DNA of 8,824 nt, from the NCBI GenBank assembly GCA_035510695.1, contig DATKGO010000012.1, positions 1 through 8,824 of the forward strand, given 5' to 3'. The position numbers and the translations under genes are program-made. The notes under the pieces are model-generated. The model was not told the origin of the DNA, searched no databases, and was given only the letters and a program-made list of their open reading frames with translations. The DNA is from DAIDHK01 sp035510695. Its GTDB lineage: Bacteria > Patescibacteriota > Microgenomatia > Levybacterales > UBA12049. This document shows positions 1 to 5,691 of the stretch, one piece after another (position 1 is the first letter of the stretch; each line of letters opens with the position of its first letter).

Positions 1-8
1 AGGGGGAC

Positions 9-30
9 AGTATACAGTGAACTGTATACT
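9..30. repeat. Near-perfect palindrome (10-bp arms, 2-nt centre)
   Basis: AGTATACAGT at 9-18 and its exact reverse complement ACTGTATACT at 21-30 flank a GA centre. As RNA it folds into a 9-bp stem with a TGAA tetraloop, extendable by GAC (6-8) with GTC (34-36) across a bulge. As DNA it has the size and symmetry of an operator for a dimeric repressor, and an XRE-type regulator is encoded at 824-1009. The XRE promoter contains a related half-site-like stretch (AATATACACA, about 1041-1032 on the minus strand; 7 of 10 bases match). The operator role is inference. Confidence 0.5.
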
Positions 31-129
31 AATGTCAAGAGTTGGAAAACGTTCATGGCCATTTAATACTAAATTGGGCATTGCTAAGAGCCATTTCTAG
101 CACGAAAGTATATATTCAGAGAGTTTAGG

Positions 130-161
130 TTCGAGCAGTGGTTCAACTCCCGTTGGTGTCA
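130..161 (+). other. tRNA/tmRNA 3'-end-like fragment (possible attachment-site remnant)
   Basis: The stretch begins TTCGAGCAGTGG, continues with the T-loop-like TTCAACT, then CCCG and an acceptor-like TTGGTGTCA. It lines up without gaps against the usual 3' end of bacterial tmRNA (TTCGGACGCGGG-TTCAACT-CCCGC plus acceptor strand). The T-stem is damaged: AGTGG against CCCGT leaves two central mismatches. No CCA is encoded and no acceptor partner strand was found in the window. It is more likely a degenerate copy or chance resemblance than a working tRNA. The 5' part, if any, would lie left of the window. Confidence 0.25.
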
Positions 162-220
162 ATAGAATCTAGCCTCAATTTTTTAGAAGATTAAAATTTG
201 GTCTGAACCTAAAAAAGAAG

Positions 221-248
221 AATTTAGCTTGATTTGTCAAGCTAAATT
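221..248 (-). terminator. Perfect 12-bp hairpin, terminator-like on the minus strand
   Basis: AATTTAGCTTGA (221-232) pairs fully with TCAAGCTAAATT (237-248) around a TTTG loop. Read on the minus strand, the hairpin is followed by CTTCTTTTTT, a broken U-tract, so it resembles an intrinsic terminator for leftward transcription, for example read-through from the XRE gene antisense to PLD. On the plus strand no U-tract follows (GTAGTTGC), so it would not terminate rightward transcription. It could instead be a structural element of a non-coding RNA. Confidence 0.4.
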
Positions 249-275
249 GTAGTTGCTATAAATTCATCCCGTTGA

Positions 276-303
276 GTACCCCATCTGGTACGAAGTTCGT
301 ACC
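276..303 (+). promoter_or_regulatory. Mutually exclusive stems / palindrome upstream of PLD gene
   Basis: GGTACGAA (287-294) and TTCGTACC (296-303) form a 17-bp palindrome around a single G. The GGTAC at 287-291 can also pair with an earlier GTACC at 276-280. The two pairings compete for the same bases, an arrangement seen in attenuators and in overlapping operators. It lies about 80 bases before the PLD start. There is no poly-U behind it, so transcription attenuation is not supported; a protein-binding site is at least as likely. Confidence 0.35.
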
Positions 304-312
304 TATCTAGCT

Positions 313-329
313 TCAATCGATCCGATTGA
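313..329. repeat. 7-bp inverted repeat
   Basis: TCAATCG (313-319) and CGATTGA (323-329) flank a 3-nt centre, with a possible extra T-G pair at 312/330. It lies between the 287-303 palindrome and the PLD ribosome binding site, so it would be in the 5' leader or promoter of that gene. Function is unknown. Confidence 0.4.
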
Positions 330-366
330 GAAAACTATTCTTATCATAGCATTCTCTAAGTTTAAA

Positions 367-373
367 AAGGAGG
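367..373 (+). promoter_or_regulatory. Perfect Shine-Dalgarno site of the PLD gene
   Basis: AAGGAGG lies 7 nt before the ATG at 381 and fixes the start at the first of two adjacent ATG codons. It is the only full consensus SD in the window. Most other genes here have weak or no SD, which sets PLD apart and suggests separate origin or stronger translation. Confidence 0.85.
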
Positions 374-380
374 AAGAAAA

Positions 381-821
381 ATGATGAACTCTTCCTTGTT
401 TGATGAGAAAACTTTCTATAGCACCTTTCTTAGGGATCTAGAGGGTTGTAGAAACGAAGTTATTATCGAAAGCCCGTATATTACAAGTAAGAGAGCAGAA
501 CTGCTAATACCTATATTTGAGAGCCTCTTGCTAAAGGGCGTAAAAATCTATGTCATGACTAGAGATCCCAAAGAACATGAAGAGAATATGGAATACCAAT
601 CCGAAGATGCAATATCTCAATTCGAAAGAATGGGCGTTCAAGTTTTACTATGTATTGGCAACCATCACCGAAAGCTTGCCATATTAGACCGGAAGACACT
701 TTGGGAAGGAAGTCTAAATATTCTTTCCCAAAACAAAAGTAGGGAAATTATGAGAAGAATTGAAAGTGAAGAATTGGCAATCCAGATGTTTGAATTTCTA
801 AAACTCGGAAGATTTATTTAG
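381..821 (+). CDS. Single-HKD phospholipase D-fold protein (nuclease-like)
   Basis: This 146-residue protein has one PLD-type catalytic motif: H96-x-K98-x4-D103 (HRKLAILD), followed by the usual G110-S-x-N113 (GSLN). The PLD fold begins near residue 26 (VIIESPYIT, a typical first strand). Only one HKD is present, so the active enzyme would be a homodimer, as in small PLD nucleases such as Nuc. Related domains occur as helicase-associated or stand-alone nucleases, so a phosphodiesterase or nuclease role on DNA or RNA is more likely than lipid cleavage. No signal peptide or membrane segment is visible, so it is probably cytoplasmic. A second ATG directly follows the first, but the SD spacing favours 381. 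It converges on the XRE gene with 2 bp between stops, so the two transcripts would be mutually antisense. Substrate is unknown. Confidence 0.8.
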   Translation: MMNSSLFDEKTFYSTFLRDLEGCRNEVIIESPYITSKRAELLIPIFESLLLKGVKIYVMTRDPKEHEENMEYQSEDAISQFERMGVQVLLCIGNHHRKLAILDRKTLWEGSLNILSQNKSREIMRRIESEELAIQMFEFLKLGRFI

Positions 822-823
822 AA

Positions 824-1009
824 TTAGGTAATACTTACTTTTAAAACCTCGGCAATTTTATGCAGTTTCTTATATGAGGTATTTATTTCCCCTCTTTCAA
901 TCCTGGCGTAGTAGCTAACATCCATACCTGTTCTTTTTGCTACTTCGGCTTGAGTCAAATTTGCTTTTTCTCTCGCTTCGCTCAATTTAGCGCTTAGTTC
1001 TATTGCGAT
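824..1009 (-). CDS. Small XRE-family helix-turn-helix regulator, non-canonical start
   Basis: Reading the minus strand from ATC at 1009 to TAA at 826-824 gives 61 residues with a clear HTH_3/XRE fold. Its core is LTQAEVAKRTGM (about 18-29), then VSYYARIERGE (31-41), the DNA-recognition region, and a final helix KLHKIAEVLKVS. No ATG or GTG exists in this frame. Candidate starts are ATA at 1033 (8 nt after the -10 box, so leaderless), ATC at 1009 (12 nt after AGGAAG) and TTG at 985 (53 residues, the only common start codon, but without an SD and close to the first helix). The frame closes upstream with TAA at 1045-1043. The protein ends soon after the last HTH helix, so it is a minimal regulator or a slightly eroded one. 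It probably regulates itself and perhaps PLD. The fold is certain; whether the gene is intact is not. Confidence 0.7.
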   Translation of the reverse strand: MAIELSAKLSEAREKANLTQAEVAKRTGMDVSYYARIERGEINTSYKKLHKIAEVLKVSIT

Positions 1010-1041
1010 TTTATTATTTTTCTTCCTGACTATATGTGTAT

Positions 1042-1050
1042 ATTATAGCA
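1042..1050 (-). promoter_or_regulatory. Extended -10 promoter of the XRE gene
   Basis: On the minus strand this reads TGCTATAAT, a perfect extended -10 element. No good -35 is visible, which is usual for extended -10 promoters. The expected transcript start, about 7 nt downstream near 1035, is almost on top of the in-frame ATA at 1033. The identical 9-mer stands before the metallopeptidase gene at 5684. Confidence 0.65.
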
Positions 1051-1200
1051 TCCCTTTACAAATATTGCATAATCTTAAGGGTAAAATTTACAACACTTTT
1101 CAGAAATTTCAGATAAAAGTTTGAGATATTTTCACAAAATCACACAAGATTTATTATTGTAATATTCTAAACTAGTCATGCACCTTATGATACAGCAAAT

Positions 1201-1650
1201 TTATATTCCAAATCCTATTTCGGAGAAAAATAGATTTTTCTTATAAAAACTTAGAATGGTTTTCAAATGTGGAACAATATTCTTTGGTAATTTGTTAATA
1301 GGAAACCAATCAATTTCGGAACATTTGTTAGGCTCTAAGTTTCTAGGATTTCCAATCCAATTTTTAGCTAATAAATAAAAGTCTATGAATTCAGCGTCTC
1401 CAGATTTTCTATGCATTATATGGAATATCTTTAAATCTTTATTCTTAATGAGGATTCCCGTTTCTTCCTTTATTTCACGCTTAGCAGCGCTAATAATTGA
1501 TTCGTTACCATCTATAAATCCTGAAACTAAACTAAATAATCCACTGGCCCACCTGGTGTTATCTCTTTTCAATAAAAGAATATTGGAGTTTTTATCTTCA
1601 AATAATATGTAAACCCCAGAAAATAATTTGAATGGTTTGTAGTTAGGCAT
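1201..1650 (-). CDS. Nudix hydrolase
   Basis: This 149-residue protein contains a complete Nudix box at about residues 44-66: G44, E50, then REIKEETGI with R58, E59, E62 and E63. These are the metal-binding and catalytic glutamates. Nudix enzymes hydrolyse nucleoside diphosphates linked to another group (dNTPs, ADP-sugars, dinucleotides, caps); the substrate cannot be told from the motif. The preceding LLLKRD and the VSGFID run are typical of the family, and the length is normal. The gene lies 32 bp downstream of the APH-kinase gene on the same strand. A -10 box overlaps that gene's stop, so it may be read both from its own promoter and by read-through. Only a weak SD (AAGAGA) precedes the ATG. 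Confidence 0.9.
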   Translation of the reverse strand: MPNYKPFKLFSGVYILFEDKNSNILLLKRDNTRWASGLFSLVSGFIDGNESIISAAKREIKEETGILIKNKDLKIFHIMHRKSGDAEFIDFYLLAKNWIGNPRNLEPNKCSEIDWFPINKLPKNIVPHLKTILSFYKKNLFFSEIGFGI

Positions 1651-1681
1651 AAATATCTCTTAAGATTCTAAGCATGATTCT

Positions 1682-1687
1682 ATTATA
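1682..1687 (-). promoter_or_regulatory. -10 box for the Nudix gene, overlapping the upstream stop codon
   Basis: TATAAT on the minus strand overlaps the TAA stop (1685-1683) of the kinase gene and lies 31 nt before the Nudix ATG. No convincing -35 or TGn extension was found, so promoter activity is uncertain. Confidence 0.4.
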
Positions 1688-2660
1688 CGCTTCCCAACGA
1701 ATCAATTAGCTCCATCATTTTTGTTAATTTCGTATTTGTATTTGCATTTTGAGACTTTTTTTTCACTGAAGCACTGACTTGGCGGATTAAAGAAAGTATT
1801 TTATATACATTCCATTTCCTTATTTCATCTTGCGTTGGCTGTTTTCCCAAATATGTCTCAAGTAAATAACTATCGTAGTTCTCTTCAGAAATGTCCATCA
1901 ATGAAGCCGACAAATATGCTAAATCATATAATCCATCTCCACCAATTGAATCGGGATCAATAAATGCCATTACTGCCCCGTCATTAATGAGAATATTGTC
2001 AAGAGAACAGTCCCCATGAAGTAATGAGCTTCTTTCGACTTGCGGTAACTTTTCTGCAACTTGCTGAACCAAAGAGAGTCTATCTCTGTCTATTAATCCT
2101 ATGTCTGCTAAAAATTTTCCTCTTCCAGACAACATATTGCGCATCGTATCAACCCATGATTTGTCTCCTTTTCCATCGGTATGAAAGTTAATCCAACCGA
2201 ACTCATCTAGATGTATTTCATGAGCTCTCCTCAGATATTTAGCTATGCTAGCTAAGACAGTATGTCTGTTCTCTTCGGAAAGCCCTGCAAATTCTGTATT
2301 GCTTCCAGAAACAAACTCCATCATTTGATAGCTAAATGGAACTAATAATTTCGTGAAATCGGAATGCAATATATTAGGCACAGGAATATTAGCTTTATTC
2401 CATTGATCAAATAAATAATTTTCTCCAAAAGCAAGGCGGTCATATGGATATAACTTTAAAACTCTCCTAGATTCAGACGTTTCAACAAGAAACGTTGTGC
2501 TCATATGCCCTCCTTCTAATCGAGAAAAATTGGACGTTCTAGAATCTGCATTCAGTATTTGGGTAGCATATAAACTACTATTCGCCAGAAGGTTTTCCAC
2601 AAGCGGGTTTTCTCTACCAGAGTAATTAATGGGTTCGTAATTTTCAGTATTCAATTTCAT
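1683..2660 (-). CDS. APH/choline-kinase-fold phosphotransferase
   Basis: This 325-residue protein has the aminoglycoside-phosphotransferase (protein-kinase-like) fold. The N-lobe has a nucleotide loop (LEGGHMSTTFLVE, about 48-60) and a candidate ATP lysine K69 in RVLKLYP. The C-lobe has the catalytic loop LLHGDCSLDNIL with H215-G-D217 and N222, and the metal-binding IDPDSIGGDGLYD with D235 and D237, replacing DFG. HEIHLDEFGWIN (148-158) is also typical. Such enzymes phosphorylate hydroxyls of small molecules (sugars, choline, homoserine, nucleosides, antibiotics); resistance is only one possibility. The gene starts 5 nt after the radical SAM stop, so the two are surely co-transcribed and probably act in one pathway. 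No SD is seen before the ATG, suggesting translational coupling. Substrate is unknown. Confidence 0.85.
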   Translation of the reverse strand: MKLNTENYEPINYSGRENPLVENLLANSSLYATQILNADSRTSNFSRLEGGHMSTTFLVETSESRRVLKLYPYDRLAFGENYLFDQWNKANIPVPNILHSDFTKLLVPFSYQMMEFVSGSNTEFAGLSEENRHTVLASIAKYLRRAHEIHLDEFGWINFHTDGKGDKSWVDTMRNMLSGRGKFLADIGLIDRDRLSLVQQVAEKLPQVERSSLLHGDCSLDNILINDGAVMAFIDPDSIGGDGLYDLAYLSASLMDISEENYDSYLLETYLGKQPTQDEIRKWNVYKILSLIRQVSASVKKKSQNANTNTKLTKMMELIDSLGSV

Positions 2661-2665
2661 ATTTA

Positions 2666-4030
2666 TTATTTAACATTATTAATTATAGTCACTCCCTCAT
2701 TCCCATATGTATGTTCTACGTAGGATGCAGAATTTACATGTTCACCATATTCTCTTCTTAAATCCTCAGGGGTTCTGGCTATTAATTCTTGTACATAGGC
2801 TGGTAAACTTTCTAGCTCAATTATTCCATCTGAAACATCGATCTGCAATAACCTTAAAGTTACATAAAGTCTTTTTTCCGCCGTATCTAAACTTTCATCG
2901 GCAACTGATGCAATCCAATTCTTTTTTCTAATTCTGTCTAATACTCTTGGGTCTATTTCTTCCGCTATTTTTCTTATATGATCTAAACCTTTAAATAATA
3001 ATGTTCTTGATATTACATCGCCTAATAATTTTGTCAAAAACTGTTCGTAGGTTTCAGAATATATGTTTGTAGAAATATCAGATACTCCTCCATAGGGCAT
3101 CATACGTCCTTCATAGGTAACAAATACGTTAATTCCCTCCAAAGCCTCTCCTTTGGAATCTGGATTTAAATAGGTCATACCCAAGCGAACATCACCTGTT
3201 TTATTTGAATAACTATCAAAATATGTATCGAATTCTGTCAGTTTGTCAGGTTCAACATTTTTTCCCAATCCGACGAATCGCATATCCTTATAGAATACCT
3301 TTAGTTTTTCTATTCCGCTTATCTTATCATCAGAAAATACTAATTCTCTCACATAACCCTGAGCATCTGTTAAGCTAGCACCTAATAAATCCGCAAGCCT
3401 TTCAACAGTGTCATCTTCTATAAGAAGTGTTCTAAAAAATAGCTTTAAATCGGGATACCTTCTTTCATCTACAGGCAAAGCGGCATCTTCTCTTAACACA
3501 TCAACCAGTCTCTTTATCCATTCTGGTTTGACAACTGCTTGATGATAATTATCTACGCTTAACCTAATACTAAAATCGATTTTATCTCCCCCTTGCTGTT
3601 TTTCTGTTAAAGCTGCTTGCATTTGGCTTAAGCCCCGTAGCATTACCTCTTCATTTGCCAACCAATTGCCACCAGTGATAATTTCAAAATAGCGATAATT
3701 GGCTTCTTTTATTAATCTGAGTATTGTAGGAAATTCCATCATTGGTTCTCCTCCTCCTGAAATAACAAGCGCATCAAGCTTAGACTGATTAGTTATTTCA
3801 ATAAAATTACTCACTGCAGACTCGTTCAATATCATATTGGAATCAACATTGCGAGGCTTCGGAGATGCAAACATACAATGCTCACATCCAATTGGACAAT
3901 ATTTAGTTGGCCAAAAATATGCAACCGATAGGGGATAATCATTTTTACTATAATCTATAGGATACGCATTTGATAATCTATCCCTAAGTTCCTGGGCACG
4001 TATAAAGATGTTTTCTGATCTTTCTTTCAT
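2666..4030 (-). CDS. Radical SAM enzyme of unknown specificity
   Basis: This 454-residue protein has the radical SAM cluster motif KYCPIGCEHCMF with C45, C49 and C52 (Cx3Cx2C), which binds the SAM-cleaving 4Fe-4S cluster. A SAM-binding GGGEP follows at 92-96, then further barrel strands (YFEIITGGN, 114-122; FSIRLSVD, 153-160). These three are the only cysteines in the protein, so no auxiliary cluster or SPASM/Twitch domain is possible. Where SPASM proteins have 'dG.v.PC', this one has EGRMMPYGG (307-315), with tyrosine replacing the cysteine. The C-terminal part (about 325-454) is mostly helical and matches nothing I recognise. The gene is first in a unit with the APH kinase 5 nt downstream, and shares a divergent promoter region with the SLOG-like gene. 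Reaction and substrate are unknown. Confidence 0.85.
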   Translation of the reverse strand: MKERSENIFIRAQELRDRLSNAYPIDYSKNDYPLSVAYFWPTKYCPIGCEHCMFASPKPRNVDSNMILNESAVSNFIEITNQSKLDALVISGGGEPMMEFPTILRLIKEANYRYFEIITGGNWLANEEVMLRGLSQMQAALTEKQQGGDKIDFSIRLSVDNYHQAVVKPEWIKRLVDVLREDAALPVDERRYPDLKLFFRTLLIEDDTVERLADLLGASLTDAQGYVRELVFSDDKISGIEKLKVFYKDMRFVGLGKNVEPDKLTEFDTYFDSYSNKTGDVRLGMTYLNPDSKGEALEGINVFVTYEGRMMPYGGVSDISTNIYSETYEQFLTKLLGDVISRTLLFKGLDHIRKIAEEIDPRVLDRIRKKNWIASVADESLDTAEKRLYVTLRLLQIDVSDGIIELESLPAYVQELIARTPEDLRREYGEHVNSASYVEHTYGNEGVTIINNVK

Positions 4031-4061
4031 AGCTAAATTTAATAGAAAGCTAATTAAATAA

Positions 4062-4070
4062 ATTATACCA
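4062..4070 (-). promoter_or_regulatory. Extended -10 promoter of the radical SAM-kinase unit
   Basis: The minus strand reads TGGTATAAT, an extended -10 box, 31 nt before the ATG at 4030. The -35 region is AT-rich without a clear hexamer. It lies in the same 102-bp gap as the opposing promoter at 4077-4105, so one factor could control both directions. Confidence 0.6.
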
Positions 4071-4076
4071 TATTTA

Positions 4077-4105
4077 TTGAAAAAATAAATACTATATGAT
4101 AGAAT
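4077..4105 (+). promoter_or_regulatory. Promoter of the SLOG-like gene (-35/-10)
   Basis: TTGAAA (4077-4082) and TAGAAT (4100-4105) are separated by exactly 17 bp, a near-consensus housekeeping promoter. Expected start is about 4112, giving a leader of about 20 nt with no SD before the ATG at 4133. Its -35 begins 7 bp beyond the opposing extended -10 (4062-4070), so the two polymerases would compete. Confidence 0.6.
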
Positions 4106-4132
4106 TCAATAAATTTATCTTTAAATATAAAT

Positions 4133-5017
4133 ATGAGTTTAGAAAACGAACAAAGGATAGGTAGCTTAACTGGAGAATCGTTAGTAGTAGAGCCTCGTTC
4201 GATTATTGGTCAAGATAGGTACGTTGTCCTTTCAAGACTAATGACTGATTATGGAGCAGGGGTGTTATCCACGTCCCAAGTCATTGATATATTGACTGGG
4301 GAAAGCGCAAACGGAACAGAGTTTCATTTCAATTTGAATACTGATATACAAAGGTTACTTATACATAAACCGCCCTTTAAAATTACTTTATCAACTACTT
4401 CTGATAGTTCTGCTCTTAGAGATCCACATATAGACACTGGCGAATCCAATGATGCAAAGATATCTGTAGGCGTAGAAGAAATCAATAAAGGGCAGGAATA
4501 CGAAGATACACAGTTATTATTGTATGGAGACGCTGTAAAGGGAATAATAGGCAATCGTAAAATGATTGGATTATATGGTCAACTTTCTTTCCCTGCTTCC
4601 CAATCAGTTATTGCAATATCAAAATATTTTACGGACATATTATCTAATATAGGCGAAGACGAATATGCTGTGCTTCATTCAGGATCTCTTGTCGGGACAA
4701 GCGGAATAGCACATGAAGTAATTAAAAACAAAAGATTATTCAACATAGGAATTGTTCCACATTCAATAGAGCATCTTGTCGAAAGAAGTAATTTTTCAAA
4801 CTTAATTATAGAAGGAGAGGATTGGGGGGACGCTTCTTATTTATTTGGAGGATTACCTGATGAGATTGTTTTTGCGGGTGGAGGATATTGGTCATTTCTC
4901 GAATATCAGAAAGCTGTATCTAGAAATAAAACTATTAGATTTTTAGACTTTGAAGGAGCTCGATACTGCAGAGAATTTAATGACGGAATACCTAAGCAAA
5001 GAATTGAAGTATCCTAA
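4133..5017 (+). CDS. SLOG/LOG-like Rossmann nucleotide-binding protein
   Basis: This 294-residue protein has two parts. Residues 1-140 are unrecognised, with a helix-rich start and a low-complexity acidic stretch around 97-125. Residues 144-275 resemble the SLOG superfamily (LOG, TIGR00725-type and DprA-like folds): a first strand and loop IGLYGQL (145-151), a second glycine-rich segment VLHSGSLVGTSGIAHEVI (180-197) where LOG has its GG-x-GxM region, and FAGGGYWSFLEYQKAV (247-262) where LOG has the PGGxGTxxE motif. A glutamate (E257) is kept but GT is replaced, so LOG-type phosphoribohydrolase activity is uncertain; nucleotide sensing or binding is equally possible. It is divergent from the radical SAM-kinase unit. 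The start is chosen from its position after the promoter; no SD is visible. Assignment is by motif reading only. Confidence 0.6.
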   Translation: MSLENEQRIGSLTGESLVVEPRSIIGQDRYVVLSRLMTDYGAGVLSTSQVIDILTGESANGTEFHFNLNTDIQRLLIHKPPFKITLSTTSDSSALRDPHIDTGESNDAKISVGVEEINKGQEYEDTQLLLYGDAVKGIIGNRKMIGLYGQLSFPASQSVIAISKYFTDILSNIGEDEYAVLHSGSLVGTSGIAHEVIKNKRLFNIGIVPHSIEHLVERSNFSNLIIEGEDWGDASYLFGGLPDEIVFAGGGYWSFLEYQKAVSRNKTIRFLDFEGARYCREFNDGIPKQRIEVS

Positions 5018-5044
5018 TCTTGATTCCATTGCAAGAATACAATT

Positions 5045-5053
5045 TGTTACAAT
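5045..5053 (+). promoter_or_regulatory. Extended -10 promoter of the histidine phosphatase gene, probably leaderless
   Basis: TGTTACAAT is an extended -10 box one base from consensus. Only 8 nt separate it from the GTG start at 5062, so transcription would begin at or within a base or two of the start codon. No SD fits in that space. No good -35 at normal spacing was seen. Confidence 0.55.
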
Positions 5054-5061
5054 GATAAAAA

Positions 5062-5691
5062 GTGAAAAATAATGTTTGCACAATCTATTTAGTCAGACAC
5101 GGAAGAACTGATTGGAATGACAAAAAACTTGTTCAAGGCCATACGAATATTCCGTTAAATCTGGAAGGCCAAACTACTGCTCAAGAATTAGCGAAAGAAT
5201 TTAGAGATATTAAATTTGATAAGATTTATACTTCAGATCTTTCGAGAGCTAGGGAAACTGCAGAAATTATTGCCTTAGGGCACAAATTAGCCGTTGAAAC
5301 AACAAAAGCTTTGCGGGAAAGAAATTTTGGTAACGTTGAAGGCAAATCTCATGACATATTTCCGGAAATGAATCGATTATTGGATAGCTTAGATGATAAA
5401 ACCAGATATTCATATAAATTTGATTCGAATATGGAAATGGAAAATGACGAAGAAGTCATGAATCGCTTCATCCCTTTCTTAAGAGAAATTGCTATTGCGA
5501 ATCCTGGGAAAACAGTCTTGGTTGTTGCTCATGGTGGGCCGATGTGGATGTTTTTAGTTAAGCTTGGTTTTTCAGATTATCAACATTTTCTCGAAATTAA
5601 TAATTTAGCACATATTAAATTAGAATCAGATGGTGTGGATTTCTTCATCAAGGAAACTAAAGGCATAGAAAAACGCGAGCCGGTGCTATAA
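5062..5691 (+). CDS. Histidine phosphatase (phosphoglycerate-mutase-like)
   Basis: This 209-residue protein belongs to branch 1 of the histidine phosphatase superfamily. It carries the catalytic LVRHGRTDWN with R12, H13 (phospho-acceptor) and G14, the phosphate-pocket arginine in SDLSRARETA (58-67), the proton-donor region LRERNFG (E86) and the second histidine VVAHGG (H157). It removes phosphate from small molecules; relatives include cofactor-dependent mutases, CobC-type alpha-ribazole phosphatases and broad sugar-phosphate phosphatases. No insert is seen that would make it a true glycolytic mutase, so phosphatase is favoured. The start is GTG, fixed by the short distance to the RHG motif and by the promoter. 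It lies 44 bp after the SLOG-like gene and 7 bp before the metallopeptidase gene. Substrate is unknown. Confidence 0.88.
   Translation: MKNNVCTIYLVRHGRTDWNDKKLVQGHTNIPLNLEGQTTAQELAKEFRDIKFDKIYTSDLSRARETAEIIALGHKLAVETTKALRERNFGNVEGKSHDIFPEMNRLLDSLDDKTRYSYKFDSNMEMENDEEVMNRFIPFLREIAIANPGKTVLVVAHGGPMWMFLVKLGFSDYQHFLEINNLAHIKLESDGVDFFIKETKGIEKREPVL

Larger units (their letters stand above)
1..380. other. Non-coding, hairpin-rich leader region
   Basis: No convincing gene lies in this stretch. It contains a run of self-complementary elements: a palindrome at 9-30, imperfect stem-loops at 56-80 and 82-102, a 9-bp long-range pairing of 124-132 (TTTAGGTTC) with 205-213 (GAACCTAAA), a 12-bp perfect hairpin at 221-248, a palindrome at 287-303 and a 7-bp hairpin at 313-329. 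A T-arm-like piece lies at 130-161. The region ends in the ribosome binding site of the PLD gene. It could be a structured RNA, a scarred integration site or a regulatory leader. No known RNA family was recognised with confidence. Confidence 0.5.

Noticed and set aside
2..100. Plus-strand frame open from the left edge to TAG at 98-100 (32 codons), possibly a gene end
   Set aside because: It is short, runs through the perfect palindrome at 9-30 and shows no recognisable motif. A second frame is also open to position 66, so chance openness is a fair explanation.
130..161. A functional tRNA or tmRNA
   Set aside because: T-stem has two mismatches and no partner acceptor strand, D-arm or anticodon arm could be built from the window. 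It is kept only as a low-confidence remnant.
1385..1612. Plus-strand 75-codon frame
   Set aside because: Antisense to the Nudix gene, whose catalytic motif is unmistakable; no SD or domain.
2707..2931. Plus-strand 74-codon frame
   Set aside because: Antisense to the radical SAM C-terminal region; composition looks like a shadow frame.
2666..4030. Viperin-like antiviral radical SAM enzyme
   Set aside because: The cluster motif context (KYCPIGCEHCMF), the 454-residue length and the C-terminal half do not match viperin, and no nucleotide kinase of the usual viperin neighbour type is present; the kinase here is APH-fold.
2666..4132. RiPP precursor peptide next to the radical SAM gene
   Set aside because: The 102-bp gap upstream and the 5-bp gap downstream leave no room for a peptide gene with an SD and core, and no repeat-rich small frame was seen.
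4324..4554. Minus-strand 76-codon frame
   Set aside because: Lies wholly inside the SLOG-like gene on the other strand, with no promoter, SD or motif.
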